64,000 bases of DNA from Bacteroidales bacterium UBA2714 (GCA_002354035.1 DEKU01000052.1:47487-111486); one strand, 5' to 3'; positions 1-8,881 are shown, counted from the first letter of the stretch. Numbers and translations are program-made. Notes: generated by a model not told the origin, from the letters alone.

Positions 1-1098
1 ATCAACAGCGTTTCGCTCGAAGGTGTGAGGGTGAAGTATGAGCTGTTCTCCGACAGCAGCAACACTTTCTCGCGGCTGCTCGCCTACGACCAGATGGCTC
101 CGGCTCCCGACGACTCTGCCTACGCGGCGGTCGAGGCAGACACTTCTGCCGTCGCTGCCACTCAGTCGCCGCTTCGCCTGAGGGTTGGAAAGCTCAGCAC
201 GAAGGATGTGAACTTTGTTTTTGCAGACCATACGCTGCCCGATCCATTCGAGTTTGCGGTCACCAACATAATGCTCAGTGCCGAGAACCTTACGTCGGCG
301 GGTAATAACAATGCCCGTCTGCTGGCCTCTCTGCCCAATGGCGGCAAGGCCATTGTCGACTGGCAGGGAAATATCTCCGACTGGAAACTGAACCAGCGGC
401 TGCTCCTTAACATCAAGAATCTGCATCTCACAGAACTCAGCCCCTATTTAGTTGCTTATTTCGGCATGCCCTTCACCGATGGGGTGTTCAGCTTCACAAG
501 CCTCAATACCATCAAACAGAGTCAACTGAAGGGCGACAACAAGATTGACATATTTAAACCCACGCTCGGCGACAAGCGCCCCGACGTGAAACCTCAGCTC
601 CATCTTCCTATTCGGGCAGCGCTGTACATCCTGAAAGACAAGGACCAGAAGGTCATTCTTCCCGTCCCGGTGAGCGGCAACATCGACAGTCCCAAGTTCA
701 ACTACATGAAGTTGGTGTGGAAAACGCTCGGCAATTTGATTGTCAAGGTGGTGACATCGCCCATCACCAGCTCGGACAGTCTAACTCTCGACAAGGACGG
801 CAATGTGTTTATCGCTGTGGATGCCGACGAGCATGACTTCACCTCACAGCAGTTCTATCAGATTGACAAGGTGGCTGAGTTGGCCAAGATTGACGAGGCC
901 GTGACCTTGAACTTCACGCTGGTTTCCAGTCCCGAACCCAAAAAGCGCGAGGCCGAGAACCACGAGCGCCGCAACAAGATACTGCGCCATCATCTCGCCG
1001 AGTTGGGCGTGGCCGAAAAACAGATTGTCATCAACACGGCCGTCACCGACAGCGACCACCCCGACGAAGGCTACATAGTGAAAATAACGAGTGAATAA
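1..1098 (+). CDS. DUF748 / AsmA-like envelope protein, C-terminal part
   Basis: The reading frame is open from the first base, so the gene starts left of the window; only about 365 C-terminal residues are seen. The visible part has beta-rich, AsmA-like sequence and the DUF748 signature region with '[20 protein letters not shown]', followed by a basic C-terminal helix region. DUF748 proteins are large, N-terminally anchored periplasmic proteins related to AsmA/TamB and are thought to act in outer-membrane or lipid homeostasis. The internal GTG at position 25 is not the start. A TerB-DnaJ gene follows 29 bases downstream and may be cotranscribed. Confidence 0.75.
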   Translation: MNSVSLEGVRVKYELFSDSSNTFSRLLAYDQMAPAPDDSAYAAVEADTSAVAATQSPLRLRVGKLSTKDVNFVFADHTLPDPFEFAVTNIMLSAENLTSAGNNNARLLASLPNGGKAIVDWQGNISDWKLNQRLLLNIKNLHLTELSPYLVAYFGMPFTDGVFSFTSLNTIKQSQLKGDNKIDIFKPTLGDKRPDVKPQLHLPIRAALYILKDKDQKVILPVPVSGNIDSPKFNYMKLVWKTLGNLIVKVVTSPITSSDSLTLDKDGNVFIAVDADEHDFTSQQFYQIDKVAELAKIDEAVTLNFTLVSSPEPKKREAENHERRNKILRHHLAELGVAEKQIVINTAVTDSDHPDEGYIVKITSE

Positions 1099-1127
1099 TC
1101 TCATACCAATCAATTAAGAAAATATTT

Positions 1128-2000
1128 ATGAGCATTTTCAAATGGATACTCACCGGTCTTGGCTGGGCCAGTGGCGGCCCTATCGGGGCTTTGCTGGGCT
1201 ACTTTTTTGGCCGTGTGATTGAAGGCTTGGGCCAAGAGTCCAATCGTCTTGGCGCCGGAGATTATTACATGAACAACGGCAAGCCGAAATCAAGCCATCG
1301 TGGCAGCTACCGTAATACGGGCACCCAAGACGACGTCGACGTGGCTCTGCTGGTGTTGATAGCTTCGGTCATGAAGTCGGACGGCGAGGTGCGTCGCTCG
1401 GAGTTGGATTATGTCAAGCAGTTCCTGCATAAAAACTATGGCGAGGTGAAGGGCAAAAACCTCCTCACCATGTTGCGAGACTTGGTCAAGCCTGAAACCT
1501 ACATCGACTTGGATGCGGTATGTATTCAGATAAAACAGAACACCGACTACACAACCCGCTACCACATGGTCGACTTCTTGTTTGGACTGGCCGTGGCCGA
1601 CGGCAGTTTCACCCAGGCCGAGAACACCACGCTCCGCGTTATTGCCAATCGGCTGGGGATTAACTCGGGCGACTATGTTTCTATCTTTACCCGTCATGTC
1701 TCCTCGCGTTATAGTAATGGAGGTTCGCAGTATGGCAGTAATGGCTATTCAGGTGGCTCGCGCTCCTATTCCGGCTCTTCGTCGTCGCGGACATACCAGC
1801 GCGACCCCTACAAGGTGCTTGGGCTTGAAAGCACCGCTACCGACGAGGAGGTCAAGAAGGCCTACCGCCGACTGGCCATGAAGTATCATCCCGACAAGGT
1901 GGAGTCGATGGGCGAAGAGGTGAAGAAGAATGCCGCTGCCCAGTTCCGAGAAATCAACGAGGCCTACGAGCAAATCAAGACAGCCCGCGGCATGAAGTGA
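1128..2000 (+). CDS. TerB-DnaJ domain protein (DjlA-like co-chaperone)
   Basis: 290 residues. The N-terminus is a glycine-zipper membrane segment (about residues 5-30, with [19 protein letters not shown]). A TerB-like helical domain follows (about 65-185), then a Gly/Ser/Tyr-rich linker (190-220) and a C-terminal J domain (about 222-290) with the HPD motif in 'KYHPDK'. This order matches DjlA, a membrane-anchored Hsp40 that stimulates DnaK ATPase at the inner membrane. The ATG at 1128 is chosen because the membrane segment follows directly. A hairpin terminator follows the stop. Function is inferred from architecture. Confidence 0.85.
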   Translation: MSIFKWILTGLGWASGGPIGALLGYFFGRVIEGLGQESNRLGAGDYYMNNGKPKSSHRGSYRNTGTQDDVDVALLVLIASVMKSDGEVRRSELDYVKQFLHKNYGEVKGKNLLTMLRDLVKPETYIDLDAVCIQIKQNTDYTTRYHMVDFLFGLAVADGSFTQAENTTLRVIANRLGINSGDYVSIFTRHVSSRYSNGGSQYGSNGYSGGSRSYSGSSSSRTYQRDPYKVLGLESTATDEEVKKAYRRLAMKYHPDKVESMGEEVKKNAAAQFREINEAYEQIKTARGMK

Positions 2001-2024
2001 CTTGCGGCTCTGTACGATATATCA

Positions 2025-2060
2025 GAAGAGGACAGCCCTTGGCCGTCCTCTTCATAGTTT
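2025..2060 (+). terminator. Hairpin terminator after the TerB-DnaJ gene
   Basis: GAAGAGGAC (2025-2033) pairs perfectly with GTCCTCTTC (2045-2053), the stem extends inward through GCC/GGC, and a short T-rich stretch (ATAGTTTT) follows. Confidence 0.7.
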
Positions 2061-2121
2061 TGGGTCAAAAGGTTGTTGCCACTTCGCTGTGCTGGTGGGG
2101 TAGATTGGGGCTGCTTTCGTT

Positions 2122-2784
2122 TCAGCACCCCATTGCGGTAGAGGCCATAATGGATTCGGCCATCTGGCGGCCGGTGTCGAAGGCGTGCTGCAGGTCCTTT
2201 TCCCAGTGTTCGTCGCGGTATTTGCGTTTTGCCTCTTCGCTAAAACCTGCCAATTCGTAGTTGGCATAGTTCTTCACCTGGTAGGTGTTGTGGGCAAAGA
2301 GCTTTTGGGGCTGGCTGAGGGCCTGGGCGATGCAATGCTCCATCGAGCCGTAGCCATTGCAGTTGTTGTATTCGGCCGAGCCGTTTTGGGTTTCGACCAG
2401 CACCACGGGCATACGTTTGGGAGCTGTTATGCTGTAATCATTATACGAGAGCCAGGGGAAGGCCAGGCGCTCCAAAAAGGCGCGCATCAGTCCTGTCACC
2501 TCGCCAAAATAGTTGGGCGAACCCAGGACCAGCCCGTCGGCTCCGGCGATGTCCTCCAGCACGGGGGTCAGCTCGTCGCGGAACTTGCATATCTGCGAGG
2601 CCTTGCCTTTCAGCTTGCATGCCATGCACGACATGCAGCCTTTGAAGTGCAGGTCGTAGAGGCGGACGGTCTTCACCTCGATTTCTTCACTTACGGAAGC
2701 CGCGCCCTCGGCAAAACGTTTCAGCATAGATGCCGTGTTGAATGTCTTGCGAGGACCTCCGTCAATTATCATTATCTTCTTCAT
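2122..2784 (-). CDS. Iron-sulfur flavoprotein / NAD(P)H-FMN reductase family
   Basis: 220 residues with a flavodoxin-like fold: an N-terminal strand and FMN phosphate loop (about 5-18, 'IIDGGPRKTFNTASM') and a second flavin-binding segment 'GSPNYFGEVTG' (about 88-98). Between them are four cysteines (C50, C53, C56, C66), the compact pattern used by archaeal and bacterial iron-sulfur flavoproteins to bind a [4Fe-4S] cluster beside FMN. It is probably an electron-transfer protein or quinone/disulfide reductase. It is the last gene of a leftward redox cluster with a ferritin-like protein, a PNPOx-like flavoprotein and a metallo-beta-lactamase-rubredoxin protein, and could donate electrons to that rubredoxin. 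The substrate is unknown. Confidence 0.8.
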   Translation of the reverse strand: MKKIMIIDGGPRKTFNTASMLKRFAEGAASVSEEIEVKTVRLYDLHFKGCMSCMACKLKGKASQICKFRDELTPVLEDIAGADGLVLGSPNYFGEVTGLMRAFLERLAFPWLSYNDYSITAPKRMPVVLVETQNGSAEYNNCNGYGSMEHCIAQALSQPQKLFAHNTYQVKNYANYELAGFSEEAKRKYRDEHWEKDLQHAFDTGRQMAESIMASTAMGC

Positions 2785-2852
2785 GGTTCTATAGTTTTAA
2801 GAAGCCCTGTCTGCGATTGGCGGGGCATGATGTAGTGTCATGTGGGTCAATG

Positions 2853-3026
2853 TTATTTGGCGGGTTCCCACTTGCAGCGCACAGGCGACACGATGGCGCC
2901 CTCCTTTTTCAGCTCTGCAAATGCCTTGTCTATCTCCTTGCGGTCGGCACCAAGGGCCTTGGTAACGTCGCCGGCCGAGACTGGTTTGCCAGCCTCTCGC
3001 ATGGCTTGTAGGACTTGTTCTTTCAT
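2853..3026 (-). CDS. 57-residue winged-helix protein
   Basis: A short ORF of 57 codons beginning MKEQVLQAMREAGKPVSAGD and ending KCK/CKWEPAK-type 'RCKWEPAK'. It reads as one compact winged helix: helix 1 (1-11), helix 2 (17-25), recognition helix (29-42) and a short wing ending in a basic tail. Only 13 bases separate its start from the stop of the metallo-beta-lactamase-rubredoxin gene and 68 bases separate it from the iron-sulfur flavoprotein, so it looks like an operon member. It may be a stand-alone DNA-binding regulator of the redox cluster. Such tiny proteins also occur as fragments of larger regulators, but no frame remnant is visible here. Confidence 0.7.
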   Translation of the reverse strand: MKEQVLQAMREAGKPVSAGDVTKALGADRKEIDKAFAELKKEGAIVSPVRCKWEPAK

Positions 3027-3039
3027 GGCGTATCAGTAT

Positions 3040-3981
3040 TTATGCTTTGTTGAATTTGTCTTTGCCTTGTTTGCAGCGGGGACATTTCCAGTCGGCGGGC
3101 AGTTCCTCGAAGGGGACACCCTTGTTTTCGGCCGGGTCATACACATAACCGCATATACTGCAAACATATTTCCCCGTAGCTTTGCTGTTCGTGAAGTCCA
3201 CTTTGGCAAGCACTGTGGGCACGGGGTGGTCGAGGTCTATCACCCTGTTGGCCTCGAGGTTCTCGTAGCCCTGGGGGGAGTGGGTGGAGAGGTAGACGGT
3301 GGGGTGGTTGCGGACAAATACGCGCACGCGGTCCAGTGTCTCGCGGGCGGCGGCGATATCGTCGTACACCACGGACAACTTGTTCTCATAGAGGGCTTCG
3401 TCCACATAGGTGATGTCGGCCTGGAACATGTAGAAGAGGTTGTCTTTCTCTGCCACTACAAGGCTGTTTCCCCGGGTGTGGCCCTTGGCCTTGACCATCC
3501 AGATGCCGTCGCTGATTTTCTGGCTTTCGGGGAAATTATAGTATGCCCCGTCGGTGAACTTCACGGGAACGAGGTTGGGAATATCTTTCAGCTCGTCGGC
3601 TCCCAGCTCGTCGGCATTGACGTATATCTTTGCGTTGGGGAAGGAGCGCAGCTCGCCGCTGTGGTCGCTGTGGCGGTGGGTAAGCACTATCTTGGTCACC
3701 TGTTCGGGTGTATATCCCAGCTTGGTGAAGGCTTCCATGTAGCTGCAAATGTCTTTGCCAGTGTAGGCGGGCGACTTCTCGTCGGGCACCTCCTCGGGAG
3801 TTCCGGCCGGCAGGCCGGTGTCAATCAATATCACCTCGCTGCCGGTGTCGATAAGGTAGTTTTGCAGGCTTCCGCGATAGCGGATTTTGGGGTCGAACTT
3901 CTCCATGCCCTCTTCGCCGCCAAAGGCGAAAGGCTGGCCATAGAAACCGTCGGCTCTGAATTTTATTGCTTTGATGTCCAT
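3040..3981 (-). CDS. Metallo-beta-lactamase fold protein fused to C-terminal rubredoxin
   Basis: 313 residues. Residues 1-255 are a metallo-beta-lactamase hydrolase with the full metal set: HxHxDH at H102, H104, D106, H107, then H168, D189 and H234. This resembles the lactonase group, not the HxExD form of flavodiiron proteins. Residues about 270-313 form a rubredoxin with two Cys pairs, C274/C277 ('[10 protein letters not shown]') and C300/C303 ('CPRC'). There is no flavodoxin domain, but a separate FMN protein is encoded two genes downstream. The fusion suggests redox chemistry at or near the metal site, perhaps in oxygen, NO or disulfide handling. It is 170 bases from the preceding gene, across a hairpin. 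Confidence 0.85.
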   Translation of the reverse strand: MDIKAIKFRADGFYGQPFAFGGEEGMEKFDPKIRYRGSLQNYLIDTGSEVILIDTGLPAGTPEEVPDEKSPAYTGKDICSYMEAFTKLGYTPEQVTKIVLTHRHSDHSGELRSFPNAKIYVNADELGADELKDIPNLVPVKFTDGAYYNFPESQKISDGIWMVKAKGHTRGNSLVVAEKDNLFYMFQADITYVDEALYENKLSVVYDDIAAARETLDRVRVFVRNHPTVYLSTHSPQGYENLEANRVIDLDHPVPTVLAKVDFTNSKATGKYVCSICGYVYDPAENKGVPFEELPADWKCPRCKQGKDKFNKA

Positions 3982-4053
3982 TATTGTTGTTTTTGTTGTT
4001 GTTTCATTGATTGTGTAGTCATGGTGGGATACACCTGTTTTCTAAAGACAATA

Positions 4054-4100
4054 CAAGCGGCGTTCCTGTAGGAATGCCGCTTGTAGGGTAGCCCGCTGTA
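4054..4100 (-). terminator. Hairpins between the PNPOx-like and MBL-rubredoxin genes
   Basis: CAAGCGGCGTTCC (4054-4066) pairs with GGAATGCCGCTTG (4071-4083) with one G-T pair and a four-base loop. A smaller GCCC/GGGC hairpin follows near 4090-4105. Reading leftward only a weak T-rich tail follows, so it may be a partial terminator or RNA-processing site that separates expression of the two halves of the redox cluster. Confidence 0.45.
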
Positions 4101-4151
4101 GGGCATTGTTTTACTGACAAGGGCACAGGTGTTCCACCCTTTTTCCTTGGT

Positions 4152-4550
4152 TTAGAAGGTGAGTGTTTCGAGGGTTTCTGTCATCGTGCTGATGGTGGCG
4201 GTGGCGTCCTTGGCGTAGAACATAAGGGCACCCTCGCCATGCTCACCCAGCGCTCCTTTCAGGTGGGGCATCTTGTCCACCATGGCCTGCTTCACCTCCG
4301 GACGCGGGTCCTCGACAAAGGTGCAGCTCATGCGCAGAATCTTCCCTTTCATGGTGCAGATTTCTGCCTTAGGGTTGGCGGCCAGCTGTTTGGGGGCATT
4401 GGTGCCAGCCATGGCCATGATATAGAATTTGCCATCGTAAAGCAGCGAGGCACCGTATACACGCACACGGGGCTGGTCGCCCTCTACGGTTGCGAGGTAG
4501 AACACTCCTGCCTCGTTGATAAGGTCGTATACTTTCTGAACGGACTCCAT
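4152..4550 (-). CDS. Pyridoxamine 5'-phosphate oxidase-like flavoprotein
   Basis: 132 residues beginning MESVQKVYDLINEAGVFYLA, the typical start of small split-barrel FMN proteins of the PNPOx-like superfamily ('FYLATVEGDQPRVRVYG'). These bind FMN or F420-like flavins as dimers; many are of unknown substrate. It lies 12 bases downstream of the ferritin-like gene and is surely cotranscribed with it, which suggests a role in oxidative or iron stress. It is too short for a genuine PdxH, so it is not assigned to vitamin B6 synthesis. Confidence 0.8.
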   Translation of the reverse strand: MESVQKVYDLINEAGVFYLATVEGDQPRVRVYGASLLYDGKFYIMAMAGTNAPKQLAANPKAEICTMKGKILRMSCTFVEDPRPEVKQAMVDKMPHLKGALGEHGEGALMFYAKDATATISTMTETLETLTF

Positions 4551-4562
4551 AGGTTGGGCGAT

Positions 4563-5021
4563 TTAAATAGCAGCTTTCATAATCCAAGGCTTGTCACCCA
4601 GAATCTCGATGAGACCCAGTTGCTCCTCGCTCCAATACATGTCCTCCTCCTCGTCTTTGAGGTATACTTTCATCATGTCGAAAGTGGTGAGGTCGTCCTT
4701 GATGCCGTCCATGCATTTGCGCAGCAGTTCAATGCCGTCGACCGAAACCTTATAGTCGGCCTTCAAAAACTCCACGGGGTCGGTGTAGAGCTTCTGGGCA
4801 TCAACGGCTTCCTGCTTCAGCTCGCCGCCCAAGTCAAGCAGACGGTCGATAAACTGATTGACAAAGCCCTGTTCCTCCTCGGCATGCTCGAGGTATTTTG
4901 CTTCGAGTTTCTTGTAGCCGATAGAGCCGAAAATTTTAGCTTGCAGTTTGTGTTGGAACGACTGTGCATTCAAGTTCGTCACGAAAAATTGCAGTGCTTC
5001 AATTGATTTTTTTGCGTCCAT
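4563..5021 (-). CDS. Ferritin-like / bacterioferritin-like protein
   Basis: 152 residues, nearly all helical, with a four-helix-bundle pattern. Carboxylate-rich metal positions appear in 'EAKYLEHAEEEQG' (about 55-67) and 'YLKDEEEDMYWSEEQL' (about 119-134), the ExxH and ExxE-type spacing of diiron ferritin-like proteins. It probably stores iron or detoxifies peroxide or oxygen. It is the promoter-proximal gene of the leftward redox cluster; a well-formed promoter (TTTG-N20-TACTTTTG) lies at 5096-5127. The divergent neighbour is an AraC-type regulator that could control it. Confidence 0.8.
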   Translation of the reverse strand: MDAKKSIEALQFFVTNLNAQSFQHKLQAKIFGSIGYKKLEAKYLEHAEEEQGFVNQFIDRLLDLGGELKQEAVDAQKLYTDPVEFLKADYKVSVDGIELLRKCMDGIKDDLTTFDMMKVYLKDEEEDMYWSEEQLGLIEILGDKPWIMKAAI

Positions 5022-5095
5022 AGTTGCTATTTTTGTTTTGTTATTGTTTGATATTATGTACTCTATATAAATATGTATCTTCTTGATGTGAAATA

Positions 5096-5127
5096 CAAAA
5101 GTACTATTTTTCCCTTATATGGACAAA
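5096..5127 (-). promoter_or_regulatory. Promoter of the redox cluster
   Basis: On the minus strand TTTG (5127-5124) is followed after 20 bases by TACTTTTG (5103-5096), matching the Bacteroidetes TTTG/TAnnTTTG consensus. It would give a leader of about 70 bases before the ferritin-like gene. Confidence 0.65.
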
Positions 5128-5179
5128 TCTGTAGAGGTACAATAGTTGTCTGAAACGATACTGTTTGAAAAAAACTTCG

Positions 5180-5187
5180 TATCTTTG
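5180..5187 (+). promoter_or_regulatory. -7 box of the AraC regulator
   Basis: TATCTTTG lies 21 bases before the ATG at 5209. It sits inside the upstream TTG-initiated extension of the frame, which argues that the real start is the ATG. Confidence 0.6.
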
Positions 5188-5208
5188 CCCTCTCAAAAAT
5201 CATTCTCT

Positions 5209-6090
5209 ATGTATAGTTTAAAAGAGGCATGGACACTGATGTACGGCGAACCTCCCGTCGAGGGATGGGACGGCCGTTTCTATTGCCTGGAGTTTGCTCG
5301 AACCCAAGCCCTGGAGACCAACCGAACCCAAGGCATGATGCTCTGTTACACGTTCAATCTCGTGCTGCGGGGCTGGTTGAACATCGTCTCCAACGGCCAT
5401 GAACTCCAGCTTGGCCCCGACGACCTGTATATCTACACTCCCGGCACAGTCATCACCGTTGAGGATGCCTCCGACGATCTCCGTCTGCTCTGCCTTCTGG
5501 CCGAAGAGGGCCTCACCCTCGAAACCCCTTCCGGGTACAATATCGTGCGTCTTTCGCACCTCCCATTCGTCTGGCTCCACGAGCAGCGGATGTTCCTCTC
5601 TCACCCCGACGCACTTGTCCTGGCCAGCCGTATGTACGACATCATTCGCTGCATCCACTCCAACCATCGCTACAAGGCCGAGGTGTTGCGCATGCTCTAC
5701 TCCGTGTTCCTGCTCGATATGCAAAATGTGCAACCCGAAACCACTGCCGAACACATGGTTTCGCAGCGCACCGAAGACCTCTTCTACCGATTCATGCAGT
5801 TGTCGCTGCAACATTTTCTCGACCATCGCGACATAGCCTTCTACGCCTCGCAGCTCAACATCTCGCCGGTCTATCTTTCCCGTGTGGTGCGTAAGGTGTC
5901 GGGCCGCACCGTGGGCAGCTACCTTAACCAGTTGCTTGCCATGGAAGCCGCCTTCCAGCTGCGTACCACTAACCTCACCCTCAGCCAGGTGGCCGACCGT
6001 CTCGGCTTTGCCGATCTCGCCTCCTTCAGCAAGTTCTTCTCGCGCATGAAAGGCATCTCGCCCTATCGCTATCGCGAACAGCGCCTCTGA
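5209..6090 (+). CDS. AraC-family transcriptional regulator
   Basis: 293 residues from the ATG at 5209; a TTG at 5146 in the same frame is rejected because the -7 box at 5180 would lie inside the gene. The N-terminal part (about 1-180) is cupin-like with 'LQLGPDDLYIYTPGTVITVE', a ligand-sensing fold. The C-terminal 100 residues hold the double helix-turn-helix of the AraC family, with 'DIAFYASQLNISPVYLSRVV' and 'QVADRLGFADLASFSKFFSR' and the ending 'MKGISPYRYREQ'. It diverges from the redox cluster with shared upstream DNA (5022-5208), so that cluster is its most likely target. The effector is unknown. Confidence 0.9.
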   Translation: MYSLKEAWTLMYGEPPVEGWDGRFYCLEFARTQALETNRTQGMMLCYTFNLVLRGWLNIVSNGHELQLGPDDLYIYTPGTVITVEDASDDLRLLCLLAEEGLTLETPSGYNIVRLSHLPFVWLHEQRMFLSHPDALVLASRMYDIIRCIHSNHRYKAEVLRMLYSVFLLDMQNVQPETTAEHMVSQRTEDLFYRFMQLSLQHFLDHRDIAFYASQLNISPVYLSRVVRKVSGRTVGSYLNQLLAMEAAFQLRTTNLTLSQVADRLGFADLASFSKFFSRMKGISPYRYREQRL

Positions 6091-6189
6091 GAGTGACCGA
6101 CGAATCGTGTGATCTGCGGGTATGCAAATGGTCCAATCACGCGTTGCACATATACTCCTTGCTCATCTCCCTTGCCCCATTCCGGACAA

Positions 6190-8556
6190 TCAATTGCCAA
6201 ATTTGGCCACTCCGCTTTTGGGGGTCTCACCCTTTATGGCGCGGTACAGCTCGCCCTGCACATTAGTGCGGATATTCATTTGGGCCAGCTTGTTGGGGTA
6301 GGCCGTGGGGTAAACGCGGTTGGAAAGGAACACAAACACCAGTCCGTTTTCGGGGTCGGCCCACACCATAGTGCCCGTAAAGCCGGTGTGGCCGAAACTG
6401 CTCTGCGATGCCTCGTCGCAGCAGCTGCCGCCCAATCCATGCATAAGGGGTTTGTCGAATCCCAGTCCGCGCCGACAGCCCTGCATGGCGTAGTGCCGCT
6501 TGTTGAACATCTCTATCACCTCCCGTTTCAGGTAGCGCTTGCCTTTGTATTGGCCACCGTCCAGCAGCATCTGCATGATGGCGGCCAGCTCGTCCGCCGT
6601 GCTGAACACTCCGGCGTGGCCCGACACTCCTCCCATCGCGTATGCGTTGGGGTCGTGCACCACTCCGCGCACCAGTCTGTGGCGGTAGCTCTCATCCCTC
6701 TCCGTAGGGGCTATGAGGTTGGTGTCTATGCCGTGCTCCGTGGGGTTGTAGTGGGTGTTCCGCAGCCCCATGGGGCCATAGAAATGTCGCTCCACAAAAA
6801 TGTCTAAACGTTGGCCCGACACCTGCTGTACCAACTGCCCCAGCAGTATGAAGCCAAGGTCGCTGTACACATATTCCGACTTAGCCAGCACCGGTGTGGT
6901 CGTCACCTGCTCTATCACGCTTGCCACCGGGTCGTCCGCCGTCTGGGCTTTTTTCCAGTAGGGTTCGAATGCTTTGAGCCTTGCCATGTGGCTCAGCGTC
7001 TGCATGACGGTGATCTTCTCCTTGTCGGTGTGCTTCAGGTAGGGGAGATAGCGGCTCAGGGGGTCGTTCAGTTTCACGCGGCCAGTCTCCACCAGCTTCA
7101 TCACAGCCAGCGTGGTGCTCACCAGCTTGGTGCACGACGCAATGTCATACACCGTGTTCATCGTCACGGCGGGGCTGGTCGAGTCGTAAGTCAAGTGGCC
7201 GAACGCCTTGCGGTAAAGCAAGCGTCCATTCTGCATGGCCAGCACCTGGCAGCCCGGATAGGCCCCTTTGGCAATGCCGTCGCACACCAGACTGTCCACA
7301 CGCGAGAGGGTGGCCATGTGCAGCGCGCGCACAATCGAGTCGCAGCGCAAACTGTCCATCTTGTCCGGCAGCTGGTAGCGGTCTGGCTGCAAGTCGGCGC
7401 AGCCATGGTAATACTTGCAGCGCAGCACCCGGCGGCACCGCATATCGATAAGCTGTTGCAGCTCCTTGTCGCCCTCGGCGGCGCGGCAAATAGCGTCGAT
7501 AGCCTTCGGCACATCGGGCGGCAGCAGCAATATGTCGCTCCCTGCCAGCAGGGCTTGCAGCGACTCCTGCCCGTCCTTAAAATATTTTGTCACTCCCTTC
7601 ATGTCCAGCCCGTCGGTAATCACCATGCCGTCGAAATGCAGCTCGTCGCGCAGCAGCTCGCTCACCAAGTGGCTCGACAGCGACGACGGGCGGTTCTTCT
7701 CCGGTTCGTAGGCATTCACCTGCAGGTGGGCCGTCATCACCCCCTCAACCCCTTCCTCCACCAGGCGGCGGAAAGGGTAGAGGTCAACCATGTCCATGTA
7801 CGACCGTGTGTGGTTGATGACGGGCAGGTCCACATGGCTGTCCGTCTCCGTGTCGCCATGGCCGGGGAAGTGCTTGGCCACAGCCATCACCCCCTGGCTT
7901 TGCAGCCCCTTCATATATTGTATGCCCAGCTCCGCCACCCGCTTGGGGTCGGCGCTGAACGAGCGGGGCCCGATGACGGGGTTTTTCGGGTTGCTGTTCA
8001 CATCCACCACCGGGGCAAAGTTGACATGGATGCCCATTTTGCGGCATTGAAGTCCAATCTCGCGCCCCATCTCATACACCAGCGTGTCCATCTCGCGGGG
8101 CAGCAGACCCCACTCCGCGTTCATCGGGAAAGCATAGCAATCCTTCAGCCTCATGCCCAGCCCCCATTCCGCGTCGATGCACACCAGCAGCGGCACATGG
8201 CTCAGCGACTGGAAACTGCGTATCAGCGGGAGGGTCTTGGCGGCGGTGCCCACAAAGAAGCACACTCCGCCCACCTCCGTCCGCTCAAGCAGCAGCTCAA
8301 AATCCTGCAACTGCTCGCCCTCTAAGTCCAGCGGCACACGTATCACCATCAGCTGCGCCACCTTCTGTTGTAACGTCATGTCTTTCATCGTGGCGTCTAT
8401 CCATGCCGTGGCCATCCGCGGACTGGCCTTTTTGATCTGTCCCGCCACGGGCGAACCCTTGCGGGCCGAACGCTTCATTCCACGCACCTGCCCCTGCACT
8501 GCCGACATGCCAAACAGCACTGCAATACAGAGTAATACATATATCTTTTTAGCCAT
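6190..8556 (-). CDS. GH3 beta-N-acetylglucosaminidase-like domain fused to serine beta-lactamase-like domain
   Basis: 788 residues from the ATG at 8556; a further in-frame extension upstream lacks a signal peptide at its start and crosses a -7 box. Residues 1-23 are a signal peptide. Residues about 50-385 are a GH3 N-terminal barrel with the NagZ-type 'KHFPGHGDT' and downstream H241, and nucleophile D315 in 'VITDGLDM'. Residues about 415-780 are a class C/PBP-like serine hydrolase with SxxK S474-K477 ('SCTK') and Y564-S-D566. The GH3 C-terminal domain that usually sits between the two in Bacteroidetes homologues (about 1000 residues) appears absent. The probable role is trimming or recycling of peptidoglycan fragments in the periplasm. 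Confidence 0.88.
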   Translation of the reverse strand: MAKKIYVLLCIAVLFGMSAVQGQVRGMKRSARKGSPVAGQIKKASPRMATAWIDATMKDMTLQQKVAQLMVIRVPLDLEGEQLQDFELLLERTEVGGVCFFVGTAAKTLPLIRSFQSLSHVPLLVCIDAEWGLGMRLKDCYAFPMNAEWGLLPREMDTLVYEMGREIGLQCRKMGIHVNFAPVVDVNSNPKNPVIGPRSFSADPKRVAELGIQYMKGLQSQGVMAVAKHFPGHGDTETDSHVDLPVINHTRSYMDMVDLYPFRRLVEEGVEGVMTAHLQVNAYEPEKNRPSSLSSHLVSELLRDELHFDGMVITDGLDMKGVTKYFKDGQESLQALLAGSDILLLPPDVPKAIDAICRAAEGDKELQQLIDMRCRRVLRCKYYHGCADLQPDRYQLPDKMDSLRCDSIVRALHMATLSRVDSLVCDGIAKGAYPGCQVLAMQNGRLLYRKAFGHLTYDSTSPAVTMNTVYDIASCTKLVSTTLAVMKLVETGRVKLNDPLSRYLPYLKHTDKEKITVMQTLSHMARLKAFEPYWKKAQTADDPVASVIEQVTTTPVLAKSEYVYSDLGFILLGQLVQQVSGQRLDIFVERHFYGPMGLRNTHYNPTEHGIDTNLIAPTERDESYRHRLVRGVVHDPNAYAMGGVSGHAGVFSTADELAAIMQMLLDGGQYKGKRYLKREVIEMFNKRHYAMQGCRRGLGFDKPLMHGLGGSCCDEASQSSFGHTGFTGTMVWADPENGLVFVFLSNRVYPTAYPNKLAQMNIRTNVQGELYRAIKGETPKSGVAKFGN

Positions 8557-8578
8557 ATAGGAATCAGTTTTTAGGCTG

Positions 8579-8586
8579 CAAAAATA
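8579..8586 (-). promoter_or_regulatory. -7 box of the GH3/beta-lactamase gene
   Basis: TATTTTTG on the minus strand, 22 bases before the ATG at 8556. No convincing TTTG partner is seen upstream. Confidence 0.5.
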
Positions 8587-8685
8587 CATCAAAAATCCGA
8601 CATAACTATTTTTTTCTTCCTGCCGGGCGGCACGGGCTGTACAAATCTTGTCCATATACACTTGTTTACCTCTATTTCTTTTCTT

Positions 8686-8710
8686 CTTTATTTCTTGCCA
8701 AGAAACAAAG
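8686..8710. repeat. 25-bp palindrome
   Basis: CTTTATTTCTTG and CAAGAAACAAAG form 12-base arms with one mismatch around a central C. It lies in the glyA/GH3 intergenic space and could be an operator or a dispersed palindromic repeat; no second copy is seen in this window. Confidence 0.4.
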
Positions 8711-8807
8711 AGTAGTGTAACAATTGTGATTGTCCCGACAAAGGAAGGGGGCAGCCTGTGGCCTGATTCGGGTCGGCGGCCCGTTTTTCGCCACGCGGCA
8801 TCTGAAT

Positions 8808-8839
8808 TTTGATTATATGAAAAAAAAGTCTTATATTTG
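8808..8839 (+). promoter_or_regulatory. Promoter of glyA
   Basis: TTTG (8808-8811), 20-base spacer, TATATTTG (8832-8839). The leader to the glyA ATG is about 36 bases and A-rich without a Shine-Dalgarno site. Confidence 0.7.
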
Positions 8840-8881
8840 CAGAACTGATAAAACATATACTTAAACAAATATATAATTGAT

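Larger units (their letters stand above)
8557..8881. other. Divergent intergenic region between the GH3 gene and glyA
   Basis: 325 bases without a gene. It holds -7 boxes for both flanking genes (8579-8586 minus, 8832-8839 plus) and an imperfect palindrome at 8686-8710 built around TTTCTTG-C-CAAGAAA. Nothing else is recognised. Confidence 0.6.

Noticed and set aside
5146..5208. TTG start at 5146 for the AraC regulator.
   Set aside because: The -7 box at 5180-5187 lies within this extension and the ATG at 5209 is well placed.
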